This document shows, piece after piece, positions 1 to 4,988 of a DNA stretch of 7,060 nt. Position numbers and translations under genes: made by a program. This DNA is from an uncultured Dysosmobacter sp. (GTDB lineage: Bacteria > Bacillota > Clostridia > Oscillospirales > Oscillospiraceae). The number at the start of each line of letters is the position of its first letter. Position 1 is the first letter of the stretch. Location of the stretch: positions 1-7,060 of the forward strand of contig CAKSVQ010000118.1 in assembly GCA_934504065.1 (NCBI GenBank), read 5' to 3'. Under the pieces are notes generated by a model, which made no database searches, was not told where the DNA came from, and saw only the letters and a list, made by a program, of their open reading frames with translations.

Positions 1-519
1 TCTCCGCCCCAGTTGCGGCGCAGGTAGATGCCGTCCACGTAGACGTATGGATAGCGCCCGCCCTGCAAGGGGCGGTTCCGCCAGTCCTCGATGTGGACGT
101 AGGCTTTCTTGTTCAGCTCACTGATGGCAGCGGGCGAAACCTTGCTGCCCCACAGTGCCTCGGTGATGTCCTCCACCCGGCGCACGGAAACGCCTGCCAG
201 GTACATTTCGATAAGTGCCTCCTCCACGCTGCTCTCCCGGCGGCGATACCGCTCGATGATGGCCGTCTCGAAGGACACGCCCTTGAGCCGGGGCATGTGG
301 AGCGTGACATCGCCGGAGGTCGTGGTGAGGTTTCGGTCATAGTGTCCGCTGCGGTAGCCCTGACGAGCCTCACTGCGCTCGTAGTGCGCCGCCTGCGTCA
401 GAGAGACTCTGCCTCGTTCTCCAGCAGCTCGTTCAGCGTTTCTTCCACACTGTTGCGGACCAATTCCCTGCGCTGTTTCTTGATAATTTCTCGTTCAGTT
501 GTACAATTTTCTCGGACAT
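1..519 (-). pseudogene. IS256-family transposase, N-terminal part, two frameshifts
   Basis: Mutator-type DDE transposase that would cut and join the ends of its element. Minus-strand reading starts at ATG 519-517 (MSEKIVQLNE) behind an AAAGGAG Shine-Dalgarno at about 537-531. Frame is lost twice. Near 489-490 one G seems missing (GAG-AAATT where GAG-GAA-ATT is expected); the unshifted frame stops after 28 codons. At 400-409 a TC-dinucleotide run appears expanded by two bases, giving a stop just before LTQAAHYERS. Reading across both shifts gives a typical family sequence: an N-terminal helical region (VRNSVEETLNELLE), GYRSGHYDRNL, ERYRRRESSVEEALIEMYL, SVRRVEDITEALWGSKVS, then YVYVDGIYLRRNWGG at the window edge. 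The Asp of VDG (codon 35-33) is the likely first residue of the DDE triad. Decay is more likely than programmed frameshifting, which is not known for this family. Assembly error remains possible. Confidence 0.9.
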
Positions 520-585
520 AGTTTGCTGTCTCCTTTCAGAATGGTGTCTCGCAACTTCATTCTACCAGAGTCTGCAAACTATGTC
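515..585 (-). promoter_or_regulatory. Inverted repeat masking the transposase ribosome binding site and start
   Basis: Positions 515-532 and 568-585 are inverted copies matching at 16 of 18 positions, separated by 35 bases. In a minus-strand RNA the downstream arm holds part of the Shine-Dalgarno (GGAG) and the ATG at 519-517, so the hairpin would hide both. The upstream arm lies between the -35 and -10 of the candidate promoter. It would therefore be present only in RNA that reads in from outside the element. Confidence 0.6.
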
Positions 586-587
586 TT
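559..587 (-). promoter_or_regulatory. Candidate transposase promoter (extended -10)
   Basis: On the minus strand, AAGACA (587-582; four of six matches to TTGACA) is followed after 17 bp by TAGAAT (564-559). A TG one base upstream makes an extended -10. Transcription would begin near 552. That point lies inside the loop of the inverted repeat 515-532/568-585, so the native transcript would lack the upstream arm. Confidence 0.45.
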
Positions 588-683
588 CTTTTATGTCTTT
601 TCCTTTTTGCGCGATTTATCTTACCTCATCTGGGAAAATCCCCGGAGGATGGTTTTGTGCTATGTTGCGATGTAAAGAGATGG

Positions 684-2063
684 CTACACGGTAAACAGGG
701 CCTGGGCGATGCAGGCGCGCTGGGCGCTGTCCGGCGTGAAGGGCAGCTGCACATCCACGATCCTGCCGCCGTAGAAGAGCAGGTATTCGTCCACCAGTTC
801 GTCATTCTCGTCGTACCGCAGGCGATAGGCCGCGTCCGCGCCCCAGTCTTGCTCCGGCTCCGGCTGCCAGCTCCGGGAAACGGTGAAAGAGCTGTGGAAG
901 TAAAAGTGCAGATCGACATTTTCCAAAAGGTCCCGTGTCACCGCCTGCCGCAGCCATGGATGGAGAATATCGGTGACCGTGTAGGAAAGGCGTTCCTGCC
1001 CATCGGGAAGGCCCACGGTTTCCTGCCCGGAAAGGCGGGCGAGAAACGGCGTGCGGGTGCACAGAATTTCCCGGGAAACGTGGTCATGGGGCTGCCCGGT
1101 CAGCTGTTCCACGGTCAGGGGGAGGTCGGCTGGGTGGAGGTCATAGGTCTCGCCCTGCCATGTGTAGGTCTGCTGCCAGGGCCGTTCCCGGAACAGGCGA
1201 AAGATGACGTAATACATTCCGCCCACAAAGGCCAGCGCCAGCAGAAAGCTGAGAACCTGTGTGGCGATCCGGTTGACTTCCGTGCTCCATCCGGTGCGCC
1301 GCATGGCCCTGCGCAGCAGGGAGAGGGCCCCCTCCAAAAGCCATACCCATGCCACGGCGCCCAGGGTGACCAGTGCAATGGGGCGGCTGACGGACAGCAC
1401 CAGCCACACCAGCATCACGCCGGAAATGATCAGCAGCACCGTCTGAAAGCCCCGGTGGCCCCGGGTGGAGGTGAAGCGGCCCTCCTGTTGGGCTGCGGCA
1501 AGGGCCTTGCGCCGCCAGAGGAAATAGGTAATGATCTCTGTCAGAGAAAAAACGGACAGCAGCAGCCACAGCGTCAGCGCGGAAAGGCTGGCGGGATCGG
1601 CCAGCGTGTCCGTGAAGGAGGTAACAAGGTCCCTTATGCCCCGCAGAGCCTGTATCAGCGCAAGGATGGCCATCAGTACGTTGGTTATGAGAAAATTCTT
1701 TTTCATAGCCGCGTGGACGGCGTCTACCTGTGCGGCGGCGTCGGTTTCAATGGGCACGGGTTGGGGCGCTTCGCTGTAAAACACCAGCATCTGGGACCAT
1801 CCGGCAAGTTGGGTCCATCCTGTCTCCCGGCAGTAATCCTGAAAGGTCTGCTGGGCTTCGCCGGGGCCGCAGTCAAATTCCGAAGCCGGAGCAAAATAGA
1901 CCACGGAGATATGGACGGTCCGGGGCTCTGTGCGGCGGTAGCGCCAGAAGACGCGGTCTATTTTTTCCAGCAGCCAGCCCTTGGCGGCCATGGCCTCCAG
2001 ATGGGCCTCGATCCCGGTGCGGTCATAGAAGGAGTAAAGGTTGTATTCCCACTTTTTCCTCAT
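684..2063 (-). CDS. DUF2812 domain membrane protein
   Basis: 459-residue protein of unknown biochemical function. Residues 1-120 match the pattern of DUF2812 domains: an opening KKWEYNLYSFYD, then an MAAKGWLLEKID segment and alternating strands (WRYRRTEPRTVHISVVYF). About five hydrophobic helices follow (roughly 122-141, 161-182, 206-226, 229-247, 268-290), then a 170-residue hydrophilic C-terminal domain rich in Trp and Tyr. DUF2812 proteins are very often encoded directly after a PadR-type regulator, as here. The ATG (2063-2061) overlaps the PadR stop as ATGA, and a GGGAGGG Shine-Dalgarno lies inside the PadR gene, so the two are probably translationally coupled and co-regulated. A membrane stress or envelope role is often assumed for such pairs but is not shown by the sequence. 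No clear intrinsic terminator follows; only a weak imperfect stem lies near 637-650. Confidence 0.85.
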   Translation of the reverse strand: MRKKWEYNLYSFYDRTGIEAHLEAMAAKGWLLEKIDRVFWRYRRTEPRTVHISVVYFAPASEFDCGPGEAQQTFQDYCRETGWTQLAGWSQMLVFYSEAPQPVPIETDAAAQVDAVHAAMKKNFLITNVLMAILALIQALRGIRDLVTSFTDTLADPASLSALTLWLLLSVFSLTEIITYFLWRRKALAAAQQEGRFTSTRGHRGFQTVLLIISGVMLVWLVLSVSRPIALVTLGAVAWVWLLEGALSLLRRAMRRTGWSTEVNRIATQVLSFLLALAFVGGMYYVIFRLFRERPWQQTYTWQGETYDLHPADLPLTVEQLTGQPHDHVSREILCTRTPFLARLSGQETVGLPDGQERLSYTVTDILHPWLRQAVTRDLLENVDLHFYFHSSFTVSRSWQPEPEQDWGADAAYRLRYDENDELVDEYLLFYGGRIVDVQLPFTPDSAQRACIAQALFTV

Positions 2064-2380
2064 GTGTTTGTCCCTCCCGTCTCCCGTTCATAGTCCCGTG
2101 TCAGCGTTTGCAGGCGGCGGTATTCTTCACCCAAGGCCTCCTCGCCCGTCGGAGTGATGCGGTAACTGCGCCTGCGGCCCTCCACCTTGGTCTCCGCGAT
2201 GTATCCGGTGGCCAGAAAGCTTTCCAGCAGGTTATAGAGCGTGCCGGGGCCAACGCAGACCCGCCCCTCCGTCATGGCGGATACCCGGGCCATCACGTCC
2301 GCGCCGCAGCACTCCTGCCGCAGGCACAGGAGAATATAAAACATCTGCTCCGTCAGGGTCTGAAATTTTTCCCGCGCCAC
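2060..2380 (-). CDS. PadR-family transcriptional regulator
   Basis: 106-residue winged-helix repressor of the PadR family, the usual length for subfamily 2 members. The N-terminal half carries the helix-turn-helix (LTEQMFYILLCLRQECCGAD, then VGPGTLYNLLESFLATGYI, where GTLYNLL is the family's recognition-helix pattern). The wing follows (GRRRSYRITPTGEEAL), with a short C-terminal helix. The start is GTG 2380-2378, chosen because a near-perfect AGGAGGTGA Shine-Dalgarno (about 2394-2386) sits at correct spacing and no better ATG exists. The gene probably represses its own operon with DUF2812 by binding the palindromes in its promoter. The inducing signal cannot be read from sequence. Confidence 0.93.
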   Translation of the reverse strand: MAREKFQTLTEQMFYILLCLRQECCGADVMARVSAMTEGRVCVGPGTLYNLLESFLATGYIAETKVEGRRRSYRITPTGEEALGEEYRRLQTLTRDYERETGGTNT

Positions 2381-2393
2381 AGTGTCACCTCCT

Positions 2394-2443
2394 GATATCG
2401 AATATCGTTAATTCTTGATTCCTTTATATCATCGAATATCGAT
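2394..2443. promoter_or_regulatory. Paired palindromic candidate operators for PadR
   Basis: Two 13-bp dyads with perfect 5-bp arms and 3-bp centres: 2431-2443 (ATCGA-3-TCGAT), inside the -35/-10 spacer, and 2394-2406 (GATAT-3-ATATC), between the start point and the Shine-Dalgarno. They share the 11-mer ATCGAATATCG at 2431 and 2397, 34 bp apart or about three helical turns. Two repressor dimers could therefore bind the same face of the DNA. This layout is typical of PadR autoregulation; assignment to this PadR is inference. Confidence 0.65.
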
Positions 2444-2451
2444 ATTGTCAA
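2423..2451 (-). promoter_or_regulatory. Sigma-A promoter of the padR-DUF2812 operon
   Basis: On the minus strand, TTGACA (2451-2446) is followed by exactly 17 bp and TATAAA (2428-2423). This is a near-consensus housekeeping promoter that places the start point near 2416, about 36 bases before the GTG. A consensus promoter of this strength fits a gene that is held down by a repressor. Confidence 0.85.
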
Positions 2452-2456
2452 GGGGG

Positions 2457-2484
2457 TTGCATTTTTTGCAAAGTATGGTATGCT
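2457..2484 (+). promoter_or_regulatory. Candidate promoter for the TSCPD gene
   Basis: TTGCAT (2457-2462) and TATGCT (2479-2484) are 16 bp apart, with TG at 2476-2477 forming an extended -10. Predicted start is near 2491, giving a leader of about 29 bases. The promoter diverges from the padR promoter, and the two -35 elements are only about five bases apart, so PadR binding could influence it. Confidence 0.4.
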
Positions 2485-2519
2485 GAATGGACGAGAAATT
2501 GACGAAAGAGGTTTTTTAC

Positions 2520-2780
2520 ATGACTTACACATTTCGCCCCCGGGGTGTCTGCTCGCAGGAAATGCGGGTGGATGTGGACGAGCAGGGCGTGATTCGGGAG
2601 CTGCGGGTGCTAGGCGGATGCAGCGGCAACCTGCAGGGCATCGCCGCCCTTGTGCAGGGAATGCCCGCACAGGAGGCCATCAAGCGGTTGAAGGGCATCC
2701 GCTGCGGATTTAAGGACACGTCCTGCCCCGACCAGTTTGCCCGCAATCTGGAAAAAGCCATGGCACAGGGCAACGCCTGA
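2520..2780 (+). CDS. Four-cysteine TSCPD-domain protein
   Basis: 86-residue protein of the TSCPD family (TIGR03905-type, four Cys), function unknown. The family resembles the C-terminal TSCPD domain of vitamin B12-dependent ribonucleotide reductases, which suggests metal binding or redox chemistry. All four conserved cysteines are present: C11 (RGVCS), C34 (GGCSGN), C62 (IRCGF) and C69 in the signature TSCPD (67-71). LQGI and EAIKRLKGI are also family-typical. The start at ATG 2520 is preferred over an upstream in-frame ATG at 2487. It has an AAAGAGG Shine-Dalgarno (about 2505-2511), matches the usual MxYTFxPRGVCS beginning, and the upstream ATG would lie within a few bases of the predicted transcript start. 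It is transcribed away from padR and is followed by the hairpin cluster. Confidence 0.9.
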   Translation: MTYTFRPRGVCSQEMRVDVDEQGVIRELRVLGGCSGNLQGIAALVQGMPAQEAIKRLKGIRCGFKDTSCPDQFARNLEKAMAQGNA

Positions 2781-2790
2781 ACTGCCCTGA

Positions 2791-2970
2791 TCTTCGAACA
2801 AGTGACAAAGTCACTTGTTCGAGGTAGTTTCGCTTCGCTCCGTGCCTCATGGCCGCCAAGCGGCCATTTCGACACACGCTTCGCGCAGAGTGTGTTCTGC
2901 CACGCACGTGTCGCGGCAGAACACGGATTTTATAACTTTCGCGTCTGCGGACGCGAAACTCTGCGAGGCT
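2791..2970 (+). repeat. Cluster of perfect stem-loops, possibly a mobile palindromic repeat
   Basis: Four perfect hairpins follow each other: 2794-2806/2810-2822 (13 bp, loop AAA, extended by a plus-strand U-G and a C-G pair), 2849-2856/2860-2867 (8 bp, 3-base loop), 2892-2901/2915-2924 (10 bp) and 2937-2945/2950-2958 (9 bp, UGCG tetraloop). An alternative stem 2872-2877/2890-2895 competes with the third. AGTTTCGC at 2826-2833 is the inverse of GCGAAACT at 2953-2960; it could close the inner part as a multi-branched structure or form the terminal repeats of a small non-autonomous element. An open frame runs through it, but its composition is dictated by the palindromes. I see no gene here. 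Confidence 0.7.
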
Positions 2971-2986
2971 TTTCAATAGGCTATCC

Positions 2987-3015
2987 CCCCGGCCGCACCA
3001 ACGGCCGGGGCTTTT
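2987..3015 (+). terminator. Rho-independent terminator before cwlJ
   Basis: A 9-bp all-GC stem (2987-2995 with 3002-3010), loop CACCAA, followed by C then TTTT. It would end transcription from the TSCPD gene and hairpin cluster, so cwlJ-gerQ would use its own promoter between here and 3054. CATATACT at 3017-3024 loosely resembles a sporulation sigma-E/G -10, but no convincing -35 accompanies it. Confidence 0.75.
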
Positions 3016-3053
3016 CATATACTGGAGCAGCCAAGGAAGTGAGGCGATCCACC

Positions 3054-3494
3054 ATGGCTTATTCCGACCGGGAACTGTTGGCGCGCCTGATTCAGTGCGA
3101 GGCAGGCGGAGAGGGCGACATCGGCATGAAAGCGGTGGCGGGCGTGGTGATGAACCGGGTCAACGCCAGGGGCGGCGAGTACGCCAGAGTGGGCCAGGGC
3201 AGCATCCGCAGCATCATCTTTCAGCCCTATCAATTCGTCTGCGCCAGTGAGACGGAGGGCGGGGCCTACAATCCCCAGAATATCTACAATATGCGGCCGG
3301 AGCAGATCCATTATGACATAGCCGATTGGGCCATTGCAGGAAACCGGATCCCGGATGTGGCGGAATCATTGTGGTTTTATAATCCTTTTGGCCCAAGCTG
3401 CCGTTCCTTTTTCCCGTCGGATGTGGGATACTGGCAGACACGCATCGGCGACCATTGCTTTTATAATCCGACAAACGCTTACTACAAGACTTGA
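3054..3494 (+). CDS. cwlJ: CwlJ/SleB-type spore cortex-lytic hydrolase
   Basis: 146-residue cell wall hydrolase of the SleB/CwlJ family (Hydrolase_2 domain). It would cleave muramic-lactam-containing cortex peptidoglycan during spore germination. The single catalytic domain fills the protein: SDRELLARLIQCEAGGEGD at the N-terminus, where E16 in CEAGGEG is the likely catalytic acid, then VAGVVMNRVN, the SIIFQPYQF segment, and SLWFYNP and HCFYNPT near the end. It has neither a signal peptide nor a peptidoglycan-binding domain, which separates CwlJ from SleB. CwlJ is made in the mother cell and held in the coat. The start ATG follows GAGG at about 3041-3044; longer in-frame versions would run through the terminator and hairpins and are rejected. 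gerQ starts 11 bases after the stop, the same partnership as in Bacillus. Confidence 0.9.
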   Translation: MAYSDRELLARLIQCEAGGEGDIGMKAVAGVVMNRVNARGGEYARVGQGSIRSIIFQPYQFVCASETEGGAYNPQNIYNMRPEQIHYDIADWAIAGNRIPDVAESLWFYNPFGPSCRSFFPSDVGYWQTRIGDHCFYNPTNAYYKT

Positions 3495-3505
3495 GAGGTG
3501 TTTTT

Positions 3506-3997
3506 ATGCAGCACGCGCAAATGGAATATCCCGCATCCTCCCAGCGCGGCGGTGCGGACTGGTCCAGAGAGATCACCGTTCCACAAACGAAAACGCCGTG
3601 GCGGCAGCCGGGGCAGACCGAGTATACCGCCGACCCCAGCGGCCAGCTCTTCCCCGCGGGGGATATGCCCCAGATGCAGACCGGACTTCCCACGCAGGTC
3701 ATTGACACCCCGCTGAATCTGGAGGAGGCCCATCAGGGCTCGCTGAAGGCCATGCTCTCCCGGAACGAGGGCAACTATGTGGTGGCCACCTTTCTGGTGG
3801 GCACGCAGGGCACCGTTTCATGGGAAGGCGTTTTGTACGACGTGGGCAACGACTTTATCACCATCTACCAGCCGGGCAGAGAGCGGTATGTGGTCATCGA
3901 CTTTTACGCTCTGAAATATATCGAGTTTTACGATACCCGCCGCCGGGAGGAATGCGAGGCGATGCTCAAGCAAAACGGCTGGCAGAACCAGTACTGA
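3506..3997 (+). CDS. gerQ: Spore coat protein GerQ
   Basis: 163-residue GerQ-family coat protein. In Bacillus subtilis GerQ is needed to retain CwlJ in the coat and is cross-linked by transglutaminase; the two genes are adjacent there too. Residues 1-65 are low in complexity and rich in Gln, Pro and Thr (TKTPWRQPGQTEY). The conserved domain runs from about 75 to 158: LKAMLSRNEGNYVVATFLVG, GTVSWEGVLYDVGNDFITIY, then DFYALKYIEFYD. The ATG at 3506 is chosen because GAGAGGTG (3493-3500) precedes it; an in-frame TTG at 3491 overlaps the cwlJ stop and has no ribosome binding site. The protein has few lysines, so cross-linking as in Bacillus is uncertain. No intrinsic terminator follows before the next promoter. 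Confidence 0.92.
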   Translation: MQHAQMEYPASSQRGGADWSREITVPQTKTPWRQPGQTEYTADPSGQLFPAGDMPQMQTGLPTQVIDTPLNLEEAHQGSLKAMLSRNEGNYVVATFLVGTQGTVSWEGVLYDVGNDFITIYQPGRERYVVIDFYALKYIEFYDTRRREECEAMLKQNGWQNQY

Positions 3998-4017
3998 CCG
4001 GATTTACAAAGAAAGGA

Positions 4018-4046
4018 TTGCAGCGGCGGCGGGGCTGTGCTAAAAT
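4018..4046 (+). promoter_or_regulatory. Candidate promoter of the nitroreductase gene
   Basis: TTGCAG (4018-4023), a 17-bp GC-rich spacer, and TAAAAT (4041-4046) preceded by TGC, an extended -10 that could compensate for the weak -35. The start point would be near 4053, about 27 bases before the ATG. It suggests the nitroreductase is expressed separately from the sporulation genes. Confidence 0.5.
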
Positions 4047-4079
4047 TGCCGCAGAAAGCTACAAAGGAGGAAACATACC

Positions 4080-4592
4080 ATGAATTTTTCGGAACTTGCT
4101 GCCCAGCGCTATTCCCTGCGGAAGTTTGACGCCCGCTCTGTGGAGCAGGAGAAGCTGGATCTGGTGCTGGAGGCCGGACGCAACGCCCCCACTGCCCACA
4201 ATAAGCAGCCCCAGCGCATCTTTGTTCTGCGCACGCCGGAGGCTTTGGAAAAGGCCGACGCCTGCACGAGCTGCCATTTCCATCCCCCGGTGATCGTGGC
4301 TGTGGGCTATGACCCCGCCGACGCGTGGAACCGGGAGCACGACGGCAAGAATCACGGCGAGATCGACGCCACCATTGCCGCCACGCAGATGATGCTGCAG
4401 GCCGCCGATCTGGGCCTTGGCACCACTTATGTGGGACTGTTTGAGCCGGAAAAGCTGCTGGCGGCCTTCCCGGAGATGGCGGGGCTGCAAATGACCGCGC
4501 TGCTGCCGCTGGGCTATCCGGCGGAGGGCGCGCATCCCTCCCGTCTTCACAGTGACCGCAAGCCCATGGAGGAACTGGTAAAATACCTGTAA
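4080..4592 (+). CDS. Nitroreductase-family flavoprotein
   Basis: 170-residue FMN-dependent oxidoreductase of the nitroreductase superfamily, probably cytosolic and dimeric. Members reduce nitro compounds, quinones or related acceptors with NAD(P)H; the substrate cannot be read here. The N-terminal RYSLRKF (R10, S12, R14) is the FMN-phosphate-binding motif. NAPTAHNKQP (35-44) corresponds to the usual APSAxNxQPW segment, and GLGTTYVGL (112-120) to the conserved GLGTxW region. The protein is shorter than NfsA/NfsB types, like the small Clostridia enzymes. A strong AAAGGAGGA Shine-Dalgarno (about 4063-4071) fixes the start. CTSCHFHPP at 62-70 has two close cysteines and two histidines that are not a general family feature. 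Downstream termination probably falls at 4782-4805. Confidence 0.92.
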   Translation: MNFSELAAQRYSLRKFDARSVEQEKLDLVLEAGRNAPTAHNKQPQRIFVLRTPEALEKADACTSCHFHPPVIVAVGYDPADAWNREHDGKNHGEIDATIAATQMMLQAADLGLGTTYVGLFEPEKLLAAFPEMAGLQMTALLPLGYPAEGAHPSRLHSDRKPMEELVKYL

Positions 4593-4633
4593 GCGCTGCG
4601 CGGTCAAACTCGGCTCAAACAGGGAATGCTGTC

Positions 4634-4706
4634 AGGTGAAACCTGTGAACCAGCAACAAGGCGTGGGGAGAAATTTTCCACGCCTTAGTTGCTGGTGGGG
4701 TTCACA
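4634..4706. repeat. Long bulged inverted repeat in non-coding DNA
   Basis: Left arm 4644-4666 pairs with right arm 4678-4706: 9 bp (AAGGCGTGG/CCACGCCTT) around an 11-base centre, a bulged A at 4687, 7 bp (CAGCAAC/GTTGCTG), a five-base bulge (4695-4699), then 7 bp (TGTGAAC/GTTCACA). A small stem AGGT-GAA-ACCT (4634-4644) abuts the left arm. No T-tract follows, so it is not a typical terminator. It may be an RNA structure in the nitroreductase 3' region, or a recombinase-type paired core site left by a mobile element. The 4593-4780 stretch otherwise shows only a short open frame (4649-4774) without start codon or ribosome binding site. Confidence 0.6.
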
Positions 4707-4779
4707 TAGACAAATCTTTCGAGATACTGCCTAAAGAAGAAGCAGAGGACTGGTGGGTGAATTCTACGCGCTAATACGG

Positions 4780-4945
4780 AAAAAAGCGGGCATACACCCG
4801 CTTTTAGTCTTGCCTTTTAGTATGACATAGAGTAAAATAAACATGGAAACGCAATTAAGCGGCAGGATATGACGGGCGGCAACCCGCCATATCCCTATGA
4901 AGAGTGGGAATAGCACTCAACACAATGACTTTACAGTCACACCAC
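4780..4945 (-). ncRNA. Candidate structured small RNA, about 165 nt
   Basis: A strong minus-strand promoter (4980-4952) and an intrinsic terminator with six T (ending at 4780) delimit a transcript without any credible coding frame. Stem-loops in order: 4939-4935/4930-4926 (5 bp, GUAA tetraloop of the GNRA class), 4918-4914/4906-4902 (5 bp, loop CUAUUCC), 4894-4883/4876-4865 (12 bp, loop UUGCCG) and the terminator. The long stem is continuous only in the minus-strand RNA: position 4887/4872 is a G-U wobble there but an A-C mismatch on the plus strand, which supports this strand. A single-stranded stretch between stem 3 and the terminator contains UUGCGUUUCC. I do not recognise the RNA family; an antisense or trans-acting regulator is possible. 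Confidence 0.55.
4782..4805. terminator. Bidirectional intrinsic terminator
   Basis: AAAAGCGGG (4782-4790) and CCCGCTTTT (4797-4805) form a stem around a six-base loop. On the plus strand four T follow the GC stem, which suits the nitroreductase transcript. On the minus strand the stem is followed by six T (4785-4780), a stronger signal that would end the candidate small RNA. Confidence 0.75.
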
Positions 4946-4959
4946 AGTCTCATTATACC
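4931..4959 (+). promoter_or_regulatory. Candidate plus-strand promoter for the lipoprotein leader
   Basis: TTTACA (4931-4936; five of six) is followed by 17 bp and TATACC (4954-4959; four of six). The start would be near 4966, giving an RNA leader of roughly 245 bases before the lipoprotein. It is weaker than the opposing promoter it overlaps. Confidence 0.4.
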
Positions 4960-4980
4960 CATATATGTTCCTTTTTTCAA
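4952..4980 (-). promoter_or_regulatory. Strong sigma-A promoter of the candidate small RNA
   Basis: On the minus strand, TTGAAA (4980-4975), exactly 17 bp, then consensus TATAAT (4957-4952), giving a start point near 4945. It overlaps the opposing plus-strand candidate promoter at 4931-4959, so the two probably compete for RNA polymerase. Confidence 0.7.
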
Positions 4981-4988
4981 GAGGAAGC

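Larger units (their letters stand above)
1..620 (-). mobile_element. IS256-family insertion sequence, 5' portion, cut by the window edge
   Basis: The broken transposase gene (519 down to 1) and its upstream control region belong to an IS256-family (mutator-type) element. The rest of the transposase and the other end lie left of the window. The outer end is uncertain. A minus-strand GATAAA at 620-615 followed by an A-rich run resembles the start of IS256-type terminal repeats, but without the second end it cannot be confirmed, and no target duplication is visible. The element sits downstream of, and in the same orientation as, the DUF2812 gene. Confidence 0.5.

Noticed and set aside
637..650. 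Terminator after the DUF2812 gene
   Set aside because: Only a short imperfect stem with no proper T-tract on the minus strand; read-through into the insertion sequence seems possible.
657..2093. 478-codon plus-strand frame opposite the DUF2812 gene
   Set aside because: The minus strand encodes a coherent DUF2812 protein with membrane helices and PadR coupling; the plus frame is a low-complexity Gly/Gln/Pro-rich shadow typical of GC-rich antisense.
2487..2519. Earlier ATG for the TSCPD protein
   Set aside because: It would add 11 residues absent from the family pattern, sits almost at the predicted transcript start, and lacks a ribosome binding site.
2791..2970. CRISPR array or tRNA cluster
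   Set aside because: The stem-loops differ in sequence with no regular repeat-spacer spacing, and no cloverleaf with anticodon and CCA-type ends can be drawn.
2802..3053. Upstream extension of cwlJ to a 230-residue protein
   Set aside because: The extra 84 residues would be encoded by hairpins and the terminator. The family-typical start with a Shine-Dalgarno is at 3054.
4059..4607. 182-codon minus-strand frame opposite the nitroreductase gene
   Set aside because: The plus strand carries clear FMN-binding motifs, a promoter and a strong Shine-Dalgarno; the minus frame has none.
4862..4953. 32-codon minus-strand ORF starting at 4953
   Set aside because: Its ATG lies inside the -10 box of the promoter, so the transcript would not include it, and the frame runs through the stems of the candidate RNA.
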